Shown: positions 32,720-41,447, numbered from the stretch's first letter. The stretch: 59,448 bases of DNA from Streptomyces sp. AC550_RSS872 (GCF_019049285.1 NZ_JAGMUL010000046.1:1-59448), one strand, 5' to 3'. Program-made: numbers and translations. Notes: generated from the letters alone by a model not told the origin.

Positions 32720-34321
32720 TCAGTCCCCGGAGACCTTGAAGGTCCGCAGGACGACGTCGAGGGCCTCGCGGTTGCCGGGGTCGTCCCAGTCGGCCTCCGG
32801 GGTCGTCCAGCGAAGGGAGTAGCCGCGGTGGTCCTCGATGAGGAAACCGCGGCCGAAGGTACGGACATGGGTGCCGTCCTTCTCGGAGAGCCACTGCATG
32901 TCGGCGGCTCTGTACCCCTGGTACGTGGTCGCCTCGATGCCGCCGATCCGCTCGAACCCGGCCTGCTCCTCGAGGCCGGGCTGGACGTCGTCGCGCCAGA
33001 CGGCGACGGGGTCCGGACCGAGGGCCTCGCTGTAGGTGACCGCCAGTTTGCGCGGATCGTCTTCGGCGCTGAAGATCACCCGGTACGCCACGTCCCCGGC
33101 CCGCTCGGTGCGCACTGACGTCCAGCCCTCGGGCAGGGCGACGGAGAAGCCGTCCGGCGACTTGAACGTCGAGTATCCGGGAGGCAGCTCGGCCGTGCCC
33201 GAGGGCGTGCCCGAGGACGAGGCGGTGGGCGTCGCCGGCTCCGTCGGCTCCTGTGTGGGGGAGGCGCTCGGCGTGGTGGGAGCCGGGGACGGGGCGGTCG
33301 GCGCCTCCGCGGAGGTGGACGGGCCGGGCGCCGTGCCCGCCGCCGAGGAACCCGAGTCGTCGGGCCGTTGGCCGGTCACCACGAGGACGGCTGCCGCGAC
33401 CGTGACGACGGCCAGGGCGGTGCCGACGACCATGGCACGTCTGCTCCAGCCGGGCGCCACGACGCGCCGGCCCCGCAGCCGAGGCGCCGCCTGGAGCGGG
33501 GCCTCGGGGTCCTCGTTGAGGACACGGACGAACGCGTCACGGACCACCGGCCTGCTCAGCCGTTCCCGGGAGTCCTTGCGCAGCAGCCCCTGCACGGCCT
33601 GCGTGAGCGGCCCCGCCCGCACCGGGGCGCGCAGCGGAAGCCGGTCCACGCCCTTCAACGTGGCCTCGGGCCGGTCACGTTCACGGTACGGCGGGCGCCC
33701 CTCGACCATCGTGTAGAGGATCGCGCCGAGCGCCCACAGGTCGGACGCCGGGCCGATGCGCTCGTCGCGGGCCTGCTCCGGTGAGGCGTACGACGGCGCG
33801 GCGACCCTCGGCGCGAGGGTCGCGCCGGCGAGGCCGAAGCCGGTGACCACGATCGAGCCCTCGTCGCGCACGAACACCTGGCCCGGGCTCAGCTCGCCGT
33901 GCGTGATGCCCGCGACATGCGCGGCCTCCAGCACGTCGAGCAGTTCGAGGCCGATGCGGGCGGCGCGCACATGGTTGAACGCGCCCTGCTGGGTGAGAAG
34001 TTCGCCGAGCGGGATGCCGTCGACCCACTCGGTGACGATCCACAGGCTCCCGGCCTCCTCGATCGCGTCCACGACCGTGGTGACCGCGCCCGGACGCAGC
34101 AGCCCTATTCGCTCGGACGTGCGCAGAATGCGTGAGGTGGCCCGGCGCCCGTCGTCCGGGCTCGGGTCGTCGGGAAGCCCGATCTGGGTGAGGAGGCAGG
34201 GCCGCCCGGTCTCCGTCTCCTCGCCGTAGTAGCTGACGCGATTCGTCTCGCGATGGACGACATCGACGAGTCGATACCTTCCGGCGACCAACTCGGCTGC
34301 GGAGACGCGCGACTTGACCAT
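32720..34321 (-). CDS. Membrane-anchored Ser/Thr pseudokinase with external sensor domain
   Basis: A 533-residue protein with a protein-kinase fold (about 14-275), a membrane helix (about 296-316), a Thr/Pro/Ser/Glu-rich stalk and an external beta-rich domain (about 390-533, FKSPDGFSVALPEGW). The kinase hallmarks are lost: no glycine loop, HRD/KxxN replaced by HGELSPGQ (141-148), DFG replaced by GFG (161-163), VAxK region reading LLTQIGL. It is therefore a pseudokinase, likely a scaffold or sensor rather than an enzyme. ATG at 34321 has GAGGG 6 bases upstream; the ATG two codons earlier is poorly spaced. Confidence 0.86.
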   Translation of the reverse strand: MVKSRVSAAELVAGRYRLVDVVHRETNRVSYYGEETETGRPCLLTQIGLPDDPSPDDGRRATSRILRTSERIGLLRPGAVTTVVDAIEEAGSLWIVTEWVDGIPLGELLTQQGAFNHVRAARIGLELLDVLEAAHVAGITHGELSPGQVFVRDEGSIVVTGFGLAGATLAPRVAAPSYASPEQARDERIGPASDLWALGAILYTMVEGRPPYRERDRPEATLKGVDRLPLRAPVRAGPLTQAVQGLLRKDSRERLSRPVVRDAFVRVLNEDPEAPLQAAPRLRGRRVVAPGWSRRAMVVGTALAVVTVAAAVLVVTGQRPDDSGSSAAGTAPGPSTSAEAPTAPSPAPTTPSASPTQEPTEPATPTASSSGTPSGTAELPPGYSTFKSPDGFSVALPEGWTSVRTERAGDVAYRVIFSAEDDPRKLAVTYSEALGPDPVAVWRDDVQPGLEEQAGFERIGGIEATTYQGYRAADMQWLSEKDGTHVRTFGRGFLIEDHRGYSLRWTTPEADWDDPGNREALDVVLRTFKVSGD

Positions 34322-34432
34322 GGCCATCCCTCGTTGAACCCCTGGCTCCCATTTCTCACAGGAAGTACGGGAGGCGAGACGGGAAGCGTTCAACGAAATC
34401 CTCAACCAAAGGGCGTTTCTTTTCCTTTAGTT

Positions 34433-34448
34433 CTTACGCGTGAGTAAG
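34433..34448. promoter_or_regulatory. Palindrome in AT-rich region upstream of pseudokinase
   Basis: CTTACGCGTGAGTAAG matches its reverse complement at 12 of 16 positions, with 5-bp arms CTTAC/GTAAG. The flanking stretch 34395-34480 is notably AT-rich (runs such as TTTCTTTTCCTTT and AAAAAG). It lies upstream of the pseudokinase start and downstream of the threonine ammonia-lyase stop, where the pseudokinase promoter is expected. Confidence 0.45.
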
Positions 34449-34483
34449 CTGACAAAAAGTTGAGTGAATTAAGCCAGAACACT

Positions 34484-35443
34484 TCAGCGAAGACCGAAAT
34501 CCGTCGCCCAGCGCTGCACGTCCCCGGTCGTCGCGTTGCCCCCGCACACGACCAGCCCGAGCCGGGCGCCGTCCCCGACCCGTGCCAGAACGTACCGGGC
34601 CGCCGGCAGCAGACAGCCGGCGGCCGGCTCGGTCCACACCTTGGCGTGCTCGGCGAGGTCGAGCACGCCGCGCACCGCCTCCCGGTCCGGCACCACGAGC
34701 ACCTCGTCGACCAGAGCGGACACATGGTCGTACGTCAGCCGGGACACGGCCGGCGCGCTCAGCGTGGAGACGATCGACGACAGGGCCACCGGCACGGGCT
34801 CGCCCGCCGCCAGCGCCTCGGACATGGCCTGCGCGCCCTCGGTCTCCACACCCCAGATCCGCACGCCCGGACGGCGTGCGCGCAGTGCGACGGCGACGCC
34901 CGCGATGAGCCCGCCGCCCCCGACGCTGACGATCACGTCCGTGAGTTCGCCGGCGTCGTCGGCGAGCTCCAGCCCGACGGTGCCCTGCCCCGCGATCACC
35001 AAGGGGTCGTCGAAGGGATGGACGAGCGTCAGCCCCTCGTCCCGCAACCGGGTGACGAGCGAGAACGCCCCGTCCATGTCGTCCGTCAGCCGCACCGAAG
35101 CTCCGGCGCCCCGGGCGATATCGACGGCGCGGGCCGGGGCCGAACGCGGCATCACCACGGTGGCCTTCACATCGAGGGCGGCGGCCGTCATCGCCAGGGC
35201 GATGCCGTGGTTGCCGCCGCTGACCGCCACCACCCCCGCCGCGCGCTGGGCGTCGCTCAGCGACAGCAGCTTCGCCGTCGCGCCGCGGGCCTTGAACGAG
35301 CCGGTGCGCTGGAGGAGTTCGAGCTTCGCCGTCACCGGCACACCGAGCAGGGCCGACAGGCCGGGACTGGGTACGGTCGGGGTGTGTACGACATGGCCGG
35401 CGATGAGGTCGGCCGCGGCTTCGACGTCAGAGATCCCGAGCAA
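34484..35443 (-). CDS. Threonine ammonia-lyase-type PLP enzyme
   Basis: A fold-type II PLP enzyme of about 319 residues, related to biodegradative threonine/serine dehydratases. The PLP lysine lies in RTGSFKARGA (about residue 51), the substrate loop in VAVSGGNHGIA and the phosphate-binding glycines in VGGGGLIAG. It lacks the C-terminal ACT regulatory domain of anabolic IlvA, so a catabolic or racemase/dehydratase role is likely. The start is uncertain: TTG at 35443 with GGAAAGG 8 bases upstream gives the family-length N-terminus (MLGISDVEAAADLI); GTGs at 35452 and 35479 are alternatives. Confidence 0.82.
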   Translation of the reverse strand: MLGISDVEAAADLIAGHVVHTPTVPSPGLSALLGVPVTAKLELLQRTGSFKARGATAKLLSLSDAQRAAGVVAVSGGNHGIALAMTAAALDVKATVVMPRSAPARAVDIARGAGASVRLTDDMDGAFSLVTRLRDEGLTLVHPFDDPLVIAGQGTVGLELADDAGELTDVIVSVGGGGLIAGVAVALRARRPGVRIWGVETEGAQAMSEALAAGEPVPVALSSIVSTLSAPAVSRLTYDHVSALVDEVLVVPDREAVRGVLDLAEHAKVWTEPAAGCLLPAARYVLARVGDGARLGLVVCGGNATTGDVQRWATDFGLR

Positions 35444-35580
35444 GGCAGTCACCTTTCCGGCGTGGGGCGCAGTCCACACCGACTGGCACCTTGACGCGGC
35501 AGGTGGCCGAGGTCAACTCGGTTTCGCTGAGGGCGCCAAGATGCCACGACGGTCCCGTCGGCAGGCTGTGAACCGTGCTT

Positions 35581-36615
35581 TCACAGATCGCGCCGGACCA
35601 GGAAGTCAAGCAGCGACCGAAGTTCCCCGGCGGGCCCCGCCTCGAGCGGTACACCGGCCAGAGCCGCCTCCACGGCGGACACATGACGCCGTGCCTCCGC
35701 GAGCGCGGCCGAGCGCCCGCCAGCCTCCTCGATCAGCGCGGCCACCTCGCCGGGATCCGCGGCAGGCGACTCCAGCAGCCCGGCGAGCCGACCGGCGGCG
35801 GGCGAGTCGAACGCCGCCAGCACGGGGTACGTCTTCTTGCGCTCGCGCAGATCTCCGTACACCGGTTTGCCGGTGACCGCGGGATCGCCCCAGACCCCCA
35901 GCAGATCGTCCACCACCTGGAAGGCGACGCCCAGATGCCGTCCGGCACGGTCGAGGGCGGTGACCGTGGCGGGCGGCGCACCGCCGAGCAGGGCGCCCAG
36001 CGCGGCGGCGCAGCCCAGTAGTGCGCCCGTCTTGTGCTCGGCCATCGCCCGGTACTCGTCCGGCCGCACCCGCTCCGGGCCCGTCCAGGGGCGCGTCGCG
36101 AACAGCAGGTCGTCCGCCTGTCCGCGCACCAGATCGTGCAGGGCCACCGACAGCAGCCGCACCGCCGGCGGGCTCGCCGGTGCCGTCGCGAGCGTCTCGA
36201 CGGCCAGGGCGAACAGCGCGTCACCCGCGAGGACGGCCGGTCCCGTGCCGTACGCCTGCCATACGGTGGGGCGGCCGCGCCGGGACGTGTCGCCGTCCAT
36301 GATGTCGTCGTGCAGCAGGGAGAAGACGTGCACCAGCTCCACCGCGACCGCCCCGGGCACCGCGACCCGCCCGGGCGCACCGGCCGCCTCGGCGCCGAGC
36401 ACGGCCAGGGCCTGACGTATGCCCTTCCCGCCGGAGGCGACGGTCGGTGCGCCGCCCACCTCGCACCAGCCGAAGGAGTACGCGGCCATCTCACCGACCC
36501 ACGGATGGGTCCGCCCCACGGCCTCCCGCAGCGCGGGCAGCACCAGTGCGCGGCAGCGGTCGAGGACGTGGCGGGCGCCGACCGGCGCCTGTACTGCGGA
36601 GGGGAACGTCGTCAC
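35581..36615 (-). CDS. Polyprenyl (isoprenyl) diphosphate synthase
   Basis: A 344-residue E-type prenyltransferase that condenses IPP with an allylic diphosphate. The first Asp-rich motif is LLHDDIMDGDTSRRGRPT and the second QVVDDLLGVWGDP, followed by KKTYPVLAA. Chain length (GPP, FPP or GGPP) is not decided by eye. Its GTG at 36615 overlaps the TGA of the upstream TPR gene (GTGA), so translation is coupled. It lacks the long disordered N-terminus of encapsulin-cargo polyprenyl transferases. It could feed GPP to the 2-MIB pathway, but it lies 17 kb away. Confidence 0.9.
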   Translation of the reverse strand: MTTFPSAVQAPVGARHVLDRCRALVLPALREAVGRTHPWVGEMAAYSFGWCEVGGAPTVASGGKGIRQALAVLGAEAAGAPGRVAVPGAVAVELVHVFSLLHDDIMDGDTSRRGRPTVWQAYGTGPAVLAGDALFALAVETLATAPASPPAVRLLSVALHDLVRGQADDLLFATRPWTGPERVRPDEYRAMAEHKTGALLGCAAALGALLGGAPPATVTALDRAGRHLGVAFQVVDDLLGVWGDPAVTGKPVYGDLRERKKTYPVLAAFDSPAAGRLAGLLESPAADPGEVAALIEEAGGRSAALAEARRHVSAVEAALAGVPLEAGPAGELRSLLDFLVRRDL

Positions 36616-37712
36616 CGTACGGACACCGCCCCGGCCCGCTCGGCAGCACGCTCCGCAGCGCCCCCCGCCGTACCCTCCGCAGCCCTCTGCGCGGCGCCGA
36701 ACTCCGCCTGCGCCCGTGCCACCATCTCCTGGGCGTGCCGCAGCCCGATCCGCTCCAACACCCCGGCCAGCTCCGTCAGTTCGGCGGCGGTCTCGGCGCG
36801 GTCGCGGCCCAGTCGGGCCAGTGACTTGACCAGCCCCAGCCGGGACAGCGCCTCCCCGCGCGGCTCGCTCATGGCGCGGAACTCCGCGAGCGCCTGCTCG
36901 TACAGGCCCCGGGCCTCGGCGTAACGCCCCGCGCGATACAGGACGTTGCCGCGCATCTTGTGGTTGTAGGCCAGCGCGCTGGACAGTTTCATCGCACGGC
37001 ATGTGGTCTCCGCCTCGGACAGCAGCTCGAGCGCCCGCTCCGTGTCGCCGTCGCGCACGGAGACGATGTCGGCGAGCCCGCGCAGCGCCCAGGCGTGCCC
37101 CCGCCGGTCCTCGGCGCGCGCGGCGATCTCGGCCGCCTCCTCGAACAGGGCGTACGCCGTGTCGTACGAGCCGGTGTTGCGATGGATCTGGGCGATGCCC
37201 TCCAACGCCCACACCGTGTGCCGCGCCTCGCCGCGCCGCCGTGCCTCGGCCAGCAGCTGTTCGTGCAGCCGGTGGACGGCCTCGTAGTCACCCTGGATGC
37301 GGCCGGTCTCGGCCAGACCGGCGAGCGAGTAGCCGCGTACGACGATGTCGCCGCCGCGCTCGCCGAGGTCCGCCGCGAGCTGAAGCAGCCGCCTGGCGAG
37401 CGGGAACGCGCCGCGCTGCCGGGCCAGCGTGCCGCCGCTCCACAGCGCCCAGGCCATCGCCGCGGTGTCGCCGGCCTCCCGGGCGGCGCGATAGCTCGCC
37501 TTCCACGCCCGCTCCGCGTCCCCGACCTGTCCGAGGCGGCGGTGCGCCTCGGCGACCGCCAGCCCCGAACGCGCCGCCTCGCCGTGCTGCCCGGCCCGCT
37601 CGGCCGCTCTCAACTGCTCGGTGCCGGCGGCCAGAACGTCCGTCAGTGAGGAGTTCACGGACAGCTTGGTCAGGGAGCCCTGGTACTCCGGGGCGAATGC
37701 CTTGCCGTACAT
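36612..37712 (-). CDS. Tetratricopeptide repeat protein coupled to polyprenyl synthase
   Basis: A 366-residue protein made mostly of TPR-type helical pairs (about 30-345), with repeats such as GEAARSGLAVAEAHRRLGQV and GRYAEARGLYEQALAEFRAM, ending in an Ala/Glu/Arg-rich tail. No HTH is seen, so it is a protein-protein adaptor rather than a regulator of the DNA-binding kind. ATG at 37712 (MYGKAFAPEYQGSLTK) follows GAGAGG; more distal ATGs lie inside the repeated TATA-like region. Its stop overlaps the start of the prenyltransferase gene, implying that the two proteins work together. Confidence 0.83.
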   Translation of the reverse strand: MYGKAFAPEYQGSLTKLSVNSSLTDVLAAGTEQLRAAERAGQHGEAARSGLAVAEAHRRLGQVGDAERAWKASYRAAREAGDTAAMAWALWSGGTLARQRGAFPLARRLLQLAADLGERGGDIVVRGYSLAGLAETGRIQGDYEAVHRLHEQLLAEARRRGEARHTVWALEGIAQIHRNTGSYDTAYALFEEAAEIAARAEDRRGHAWALRGLADIVSVRDGDTERALELLSEAETTCRAMKLSSALAYNHKMRGNVLYRAGRYAEARGLYEQALAEFRAMSEPRGEALSRLGLVKSLARLGRDRAETAAELTELAGVLERIGLRHAQEMVARAQAEFGAAQRAAEGTAGGAAERAAERAGAVSVR

Positions 37713-37729
37713 CGATGCCTCTCGATCGG

Positions 37730-37799
37730 TATACATGCCATCTCTACCCTGGGTGTATAGATGATGCGTATACATCATGGGTATGCACAGCGTGTATAG
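37730..37799. promoter_or_regulatory. Iterated TGTATA/GTATAC boxes upstream of TPR-prenyltransferase operon
   Basis: Five TATA-like half palindromes occur in 70 bases: GTATAC centred near 37732, GTGTATAG near 37757, GTATAC near 37770, GTATGCAC near 37784 and TGTATAG near 37796. The last four are spaced about 13 bases. The central part ATGATGCGTATACATCAT is itself an inverted repeat. The AT content is high for this genome. This looks like a multi-site operator overlapping the promoter. Confidence 0.6.
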
Positions 37800-37918
37800 A
37801 GCGTTGAAAACCGGCCCTGGCCGGAAAGGGCGGCCAGGGCTTCACCTGTTGTCGATCAAGACGTCGGCAGGGCGGACGGGGTTGCTCGTGAGGCGCACAT
37901 CACCTCACGGGGACGGCA

Positions 37919-38596
37919 TCAGTGCTGCTGGGCCTTCTGCGGGGTCGCCTCGCTGGGCCGTACGACGACATAGCCCTGGCCCTCCAGCATCAGCTGCACG
38001 GCCTCCCCGGAACCGCCGCGCAGCATCGAGCCGAGGGACTGAGAACGGTGCAGCGAGGTGTTCAGCCCGGCGGTCCAGCCGACCACCGCGTCCGTGTCGA
38101 CGTACACCGGATACTGCGGCGAGACCGGGATGACGAGCGGGTTGCCCTCACACACCAGGCCCAGCTTGCCCTGCCCCGAGAAGACGCTGTTGAACAGGCC
38201 GCCGCCGGTGATGCCGGCGCCCTTCACCGTCGCTATCCGGTACGACAACGAGGCGTCGAAACACAGGACGTTGCGGCCGTTGACCGTGAACTCGTCGCCG
38301 GGGTCGACGTCGACGACGAAGCAGTTCTGCGCCTCGTGCGCGAACCACGCCTCGCCCTGTCCGCGCACCGCCATCAGCGGCAGCCCCTCACCGGTCACGG
38401 CCCGCTTGAGCATGCCGCCCACGCCCTGGCCCTTGCGCTCGAACTGGAGGTTGCCGCGGTAGGCGACCATCGCGCCCTGACGGGCGTGCATCTCGCCGTT
38501 CACCGCGTACCTGATGCATTTGGCGTTCTCGATCGTCATGCCCGGCGCGGTGGCGGGCTGGACCATGTGCTCGCTGGAAAAGAGGTCACCCTTCAT
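37919..38596 (-). CDS. AIM24 family protein
   Basis: A 225-residue beta-rich protein of the AIM24 family (PF01987), a jellyroll-like fold found as trimers in bacteria. Recognisable blocks are MHARQGAMVAYRGNLQFERK, WFAHEAQNCFVVDVDPGDE, GLVCEGNPLVIPVSPQYPVY and DTDAVVGWTAG. The bacterial function is unclear, and the family often neighbours TerD genes, as here. It is followed (65 bases) by the TerD-CAP fusion's 3' end on the same strand. Confidence 0.88.
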   Translation of the reverse strand: MKGDLFSSEHMVQPATAPGMTIENAKCIRYAVNGEMHARQGAMVAYRGNLQFERKGQGVGGMLKRAVTGEGLPLMAVRGQGEAWFAHEAQNCFVVDVDPGDEFTVNGRNVLCFDASLSYRIATVKGAGITGGGLFNSVFSGQGKLGLVCEGNPLVIPVSPQYPVYVDTDAVVGWTAGLNTSLHRSQSLGSMLRGGSGEAVQLMLEGQGYVVVRPSEATPQKAQQH

Positions 38597-38661
38597 GGAG
38601 GCATCCTGTCCCGGACTGTTCCCCTCCGCCTAGATCGCGGCGTGTCGCCGTCCATGCCCGG

Positions 38662-40104
38662 TCAGCCGCCGAAGAGTTGGGTCCAGTAGGTCCCGGCCGG
38701 TCCGTCGCCCGCGAAGCCGATCCCTATGTGGGTGAAGTCGCGCTTGAGGATGTTGGCGCGGTGGCCCGGGCTGTTCATCCAGCCCTCCACGACCTCGCCG
38801 GGGGAGCGCTGGCCGCACGCGATGTTCTCGCCGATCGCGCGCATCCGGGAGCCCGCGGCGGCCGCCCGGTCCCAGGGTTGGCTGCCCTCGGGCGAGGTGT
38901 GGGAGTAGAAGGCGCGGGCTGCCATGTCGGCGCTGTAGGCCTGCGCGGCGGTGGTCAGCGCGGGATCGACGGACAGGGGGTGCAGTCCGGCCCTGGCCCG
39001 CTCCCGGTTGGTGAGGTCGACGACCTCGGCCGCGGTGCGCGGCAGGTCGCCCGGGGTGAGCGGCCTGGCCCACAGCGCCGTCCAGTACGTGTCGCCCGAG
39101 CGGCCGCCGGTGGCGTACGCCAGGGCGGCGTGGGTGAAGGCCGGGTCGTGCAGGGTGCGGCGGGGCTGTTCGGTGCGCAGGCAGTAGGCGATGAACTCGG
39201 CGGGGGTACGGGGGCCGGAGACCAGGTGTTCGCCGACGGTGAGATACACGTACCCCGCGCCGGTGATGCGCTGGTACACGGAGACACCGTCGCGGCCCTC
39301 AACGCCGAGCCGTCCCGCCGCGGCCATGGCGGAGGCATGGGCCTGAGCGGCGGAGGCGAGGCGGGCGTCGAGCGTGACGGGTGGTGAACCGGCGGTGGCA
39401 CGGGCGGAGTTGGCCAGACCGAGGAAGCCGTCACGGTCGGGGAGCGGGGTGTGCGGGGTGTGCGGGGTGTGCGGGGTGTGCGGGGTGGTGACGGCGGACA
39501 GGGTGTGCATCGTGGGCCGTGCGGTGGGCATGGGCGGGGCGCCGGGCACGGCGGCGAGGCTGGGTGCGGAGGAACCGGCGGGCGGGGGAGGGGACGGGGT
39601 CGGCCGGGACGGAGACGGCGTCGCGTCCTCGACGACGTCCACCCCGAAGTCGCGCGCGAGCCCGGCCAGCCCGTCCGCGTACCCCTGCCCGAGGGCCCGC
39701 AGCTTCCAGCCGCCGCCGCGCCGGTAGATCTCCGCGAGCAGCAGCACCGTCTCCTGCCGTGGGCGCGGTGGGGCGAACCGGGCGATCGAGCGGCCGCGGG
39801 AGTCGGTGACCTGGAGCGCGGGGGCAGGCAGCCGTCCCAGGGGCGTCTCGGGGTCGGCGGGGCTGACGACCACCGTGACCCGGGTGGCTCCCGAGCGCAG
39901 GCGCGGAGGGTCGACGGTCAGCGTGTCGCCGTGCAGCCGGGCGCCCGGCGCGGACGGCTGGTTGTAGAACACGAAGTCGGCGTCGCCCCGGACCTTGCCG
40001 TCGTCGTCGGTGATGAGCGCGGACACGTCGAAGGGGCCGGGCACCCGGACGGTCACGCTGCCGCCCGGGAGGGGCAGATTGCCCCCGGGAACCAACTCGC
40101 TCAT
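38662..40104 (-). CDS. TerD domain fused to two CAP/SCP domains
   Basis: A 480-residue fusion. Residues 1-160 are a TerD-like Ca2+-binding domain from tellurite/stress-resistance systems (LITDDDGKVRGDADFVFYNQ, LLLAEIYRRGGGWKLRALGQ, GYADGLAGLARDFGV). A Pro/Ser-rich linker (about 165-225, containing PHTPHTPHTPHTP) leads to two CAP/SCP domains, about 230-345 (degenerate) and 355-480 (NRERARAGLHPLSVDPALT, GENIACG, NSPGHRANILKRDFTHIGIG). CAP domains are normally extracellular, yet no signal peptide is visible. It lies downstream of the TerD-associated AIM24 gene order. Confidence 0.85.
   Translation of the reverse strand: MSELVPGGNLPLPGGSVTVRVPGPFDVSALITDDDGKVRGDADFVFYNQPSAPGARLHGDTLTVDPPRLRSGATRVTVVVSPADPETPLGRLPAPALQVTDSRGRSIARFAPPRPRQETVLLLAEIYRRGGGWKLRALGQGYADGLAGLARDFGVDVVEDATPSPSRPTPSPPPPAGSSAPSLAAVPGAPPMPTARPTMHTLSAVTTPHTPHTPHTPHTPLPDRDGFLGLANSARATAGSPPVTLDARLASAAQAHASAMAAAGRLGVEGRDGVSVYQRITGAGYVYLTVGEHLVSGPRTPAEFIAYCLRTEQPRRTLHDPAFTHAALAYATGGRSGDTYWTALWARPLTPGDLPRTAAEVVDLTNRERARAGLHPLSVDPALTTAAQAYSADMAARAFYSHTSPEGSQPWDRAAAAGSRMRAIGENIACGQRSPGEVVEGWMNSPGHRANILKRDFTHIGIGFAGDGPAGTYWTQLFGG
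39446..39490 (-). repeat. 9-bp tandem repeat encoding the HTP linker
   Basis: GGGGTGTGC is repeated four times (39446-39481) plus a partial copy, encoding the PHT repeat between the TerD and CAP parts of the fusion protein. Identical copies suggest recent slippage. Confidence 0.85.
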
Positions 40105-40193
40105 CGGGCCGTCCTGGTGGGTGGTTCGGGATCCGGTGGGGATGCCCGCAAAACGTGCACCGGATCTCGAGGGTTCCCGGCCGACGCGCGCCC

Positions 40194-41447
40194 TCAGTCC
40201 TCGTCAAACTCCAGCGGGTTGTCCGGTGCGATGTCCTCGTGGCGTTCGACGGGCGTGGTGACCCGCCCGGCCTTCTTCGCCCGCTTGCCGCAGAACGCCG
40301 ACTCCAGCGTGGTCAGCATCGTGTTGTGCACCGCGCCGTTGTTGGAGGCGTTGGCGAGCGCGGCCAGGCTGCGCTTGCCGTCCTTCGACGCGAACGCGTA
40401 CGTGTAATAGCCCTGGACGGCGCCCGTGTGGCCGTACACGGAGATGCCGCACGACAGGTCCCGGCGCCGCAACCCGAGCCCGTACGCCTGCGTGCTGCCC
40501 GCCGGCACCCACCGCTGCATCTGGGCCAACTGCGCCCTGGAGGTCAGCCGGCCGCCGAGCAGCGCCGACAGGAACGTGTTGAGGTCCCGCGTGCTGGAGA
40601 TGACGGCGCCCGCGCTCTGTGCCCAGGACACCGTCTGCTCGGTGGCGTCGACGAGCGCCGCGTCCGCCGCGTCCGGCGTGAGATAGCCGCGGGTGTGCCG
40701 GCCGGGGATCTTCCGGCCGGGGTGCACATAGAACGTGTCGCTCAGCTTCAGCGGCTTGATGATCCGGTTCTGGTACTCGGTCCGCACCGAGCGCCCGGTC
40801 AGCTTCTCGATGAGCATTCCGGCGACGACGAAGTTGGTGTTGGAGTAGGAGTACGCGCCACCGGGCTTGGTGGTCCGTGGCTTGCTCAGGGACCGGTTCA
40901 CCAGTTGCCGGTAGGTGAAGACCTTGCCGCGGACCGCCTCGAAGCCGGGAACCGTCCGCGCGAACAAATCGTTGGTGTAGTCGTACAGGCCGCTGCGGTG
41001 GCTGAGGACATGCCGCACCGTGATGCGGTCGTCGGGCAGCAGCCCCGGAAGGTAGCGGTTGACCGGGGCGTCGAGCTTCAGCTTCTTCTCGTCGGCCAGT
41101 TGCAGCAGGACGACGGCCGAGAAGACCTTGGTGACACTGCCGATGCGGAACCGGTCGGCGTTGCTGATGGCGCGCCGGGTCTTGCGATCGGCGACACCGA
41201 CGGCCGCCCAGTGGACCGAGTCGCGGTCGTCGAGGCGGGCGATGGCGCCGGGCGCGCCCTGCCGCTGCGCGGTGCGCAGGACGTTCCACACGCCGGTGAC
41301 GTCCGGGGCGGGCAGGGCGCCCGCCTTGGCGTCGACCGAGGCGGCGCCGGGTTTACCGGCCCCGGACACGGCGTGTGCGGGCACCGCCAGGAGCGACACC
41401 AGGGCCGTCGCCATCGCCGTACCTCTGACCACCGTTGCTGAGACCAT
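40194..41447 (-). CDS. Secreted serine hydrolase (DD-peptidase/beta-lactamase fold)
   Basis: A 417-residue exported protein with a Sec signal (MVSATVVRGTAMATALVSLL, ending AHA). The catalytic domain has SVTK (S-x-x-K, about residue 103), YSN (about 205, in AYSYSNTNF) and HTG (about 345, in YGHTGAVQG). This matches D-alanyl-D-alanine carboxypeptidase/R61-like and esterase enzymes. It may act on peptidoglycan stem peptides; substrate unproven. ATG at 41447 follows GGGAGG; the longer frame is unsupported. Confidence 0.9.
   Translation of the reverse strand: MVSATVVRGTAMATALVSLLAVPAHAVSGAGKPGAASVDAKAGALPAPDVTGVWNVLRTAQRQGAPGAIARLDDRDSVHWAAVGVADRKTRRAISNADRFRIGSVTKVFSAVVLLQLADEKKLKLDAPVNRYLPGLLPDDRITVRHVLSHRSGLYDYTNDLFARTVPGFEAVRGKVFTYRQLVNRSLSKPRTTKPGGAYSYSNTNFVVAGMLIEKLTGRSVRTEYQNRIIKPLKLSDTFYVHPGRKIPGRHTRGYLTPDAADAALVDATEQTVSWAQSAGAVISSTRDLNTFLSALLGGRLTSRAQLAQMQRWVPAGSTQAYGLGLRRRDLSCGISVYGHTGAVQGYYTYAFASKDGKRSLAALANASNNGAVHNTMLTTLESAFCGKRAKKAGRVTTPVERHEDIAPDNPLEFDED

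Noticed and set aside
35581..36615. Polyprenyl synthase as a second encapsulin cargo
   Set aside because: Known encapsulin-associated polyprenyl transferases have long disordered N-termini and lie beside the shell gene; this one has neither feature.
35581..37212. Prenyltransferase starting at 37212
   Set aside because: The extension overlaps the TPR gene in another frame; the GTG at 36615 with coupled GTGA overlap fits the family length.
37725..37800. Transposon end or integration site suggested by AT-rich repeats
   Set aside because: No transposase, integrase, tRNA or target duplication is nearby; the repeats fit an operator array better.
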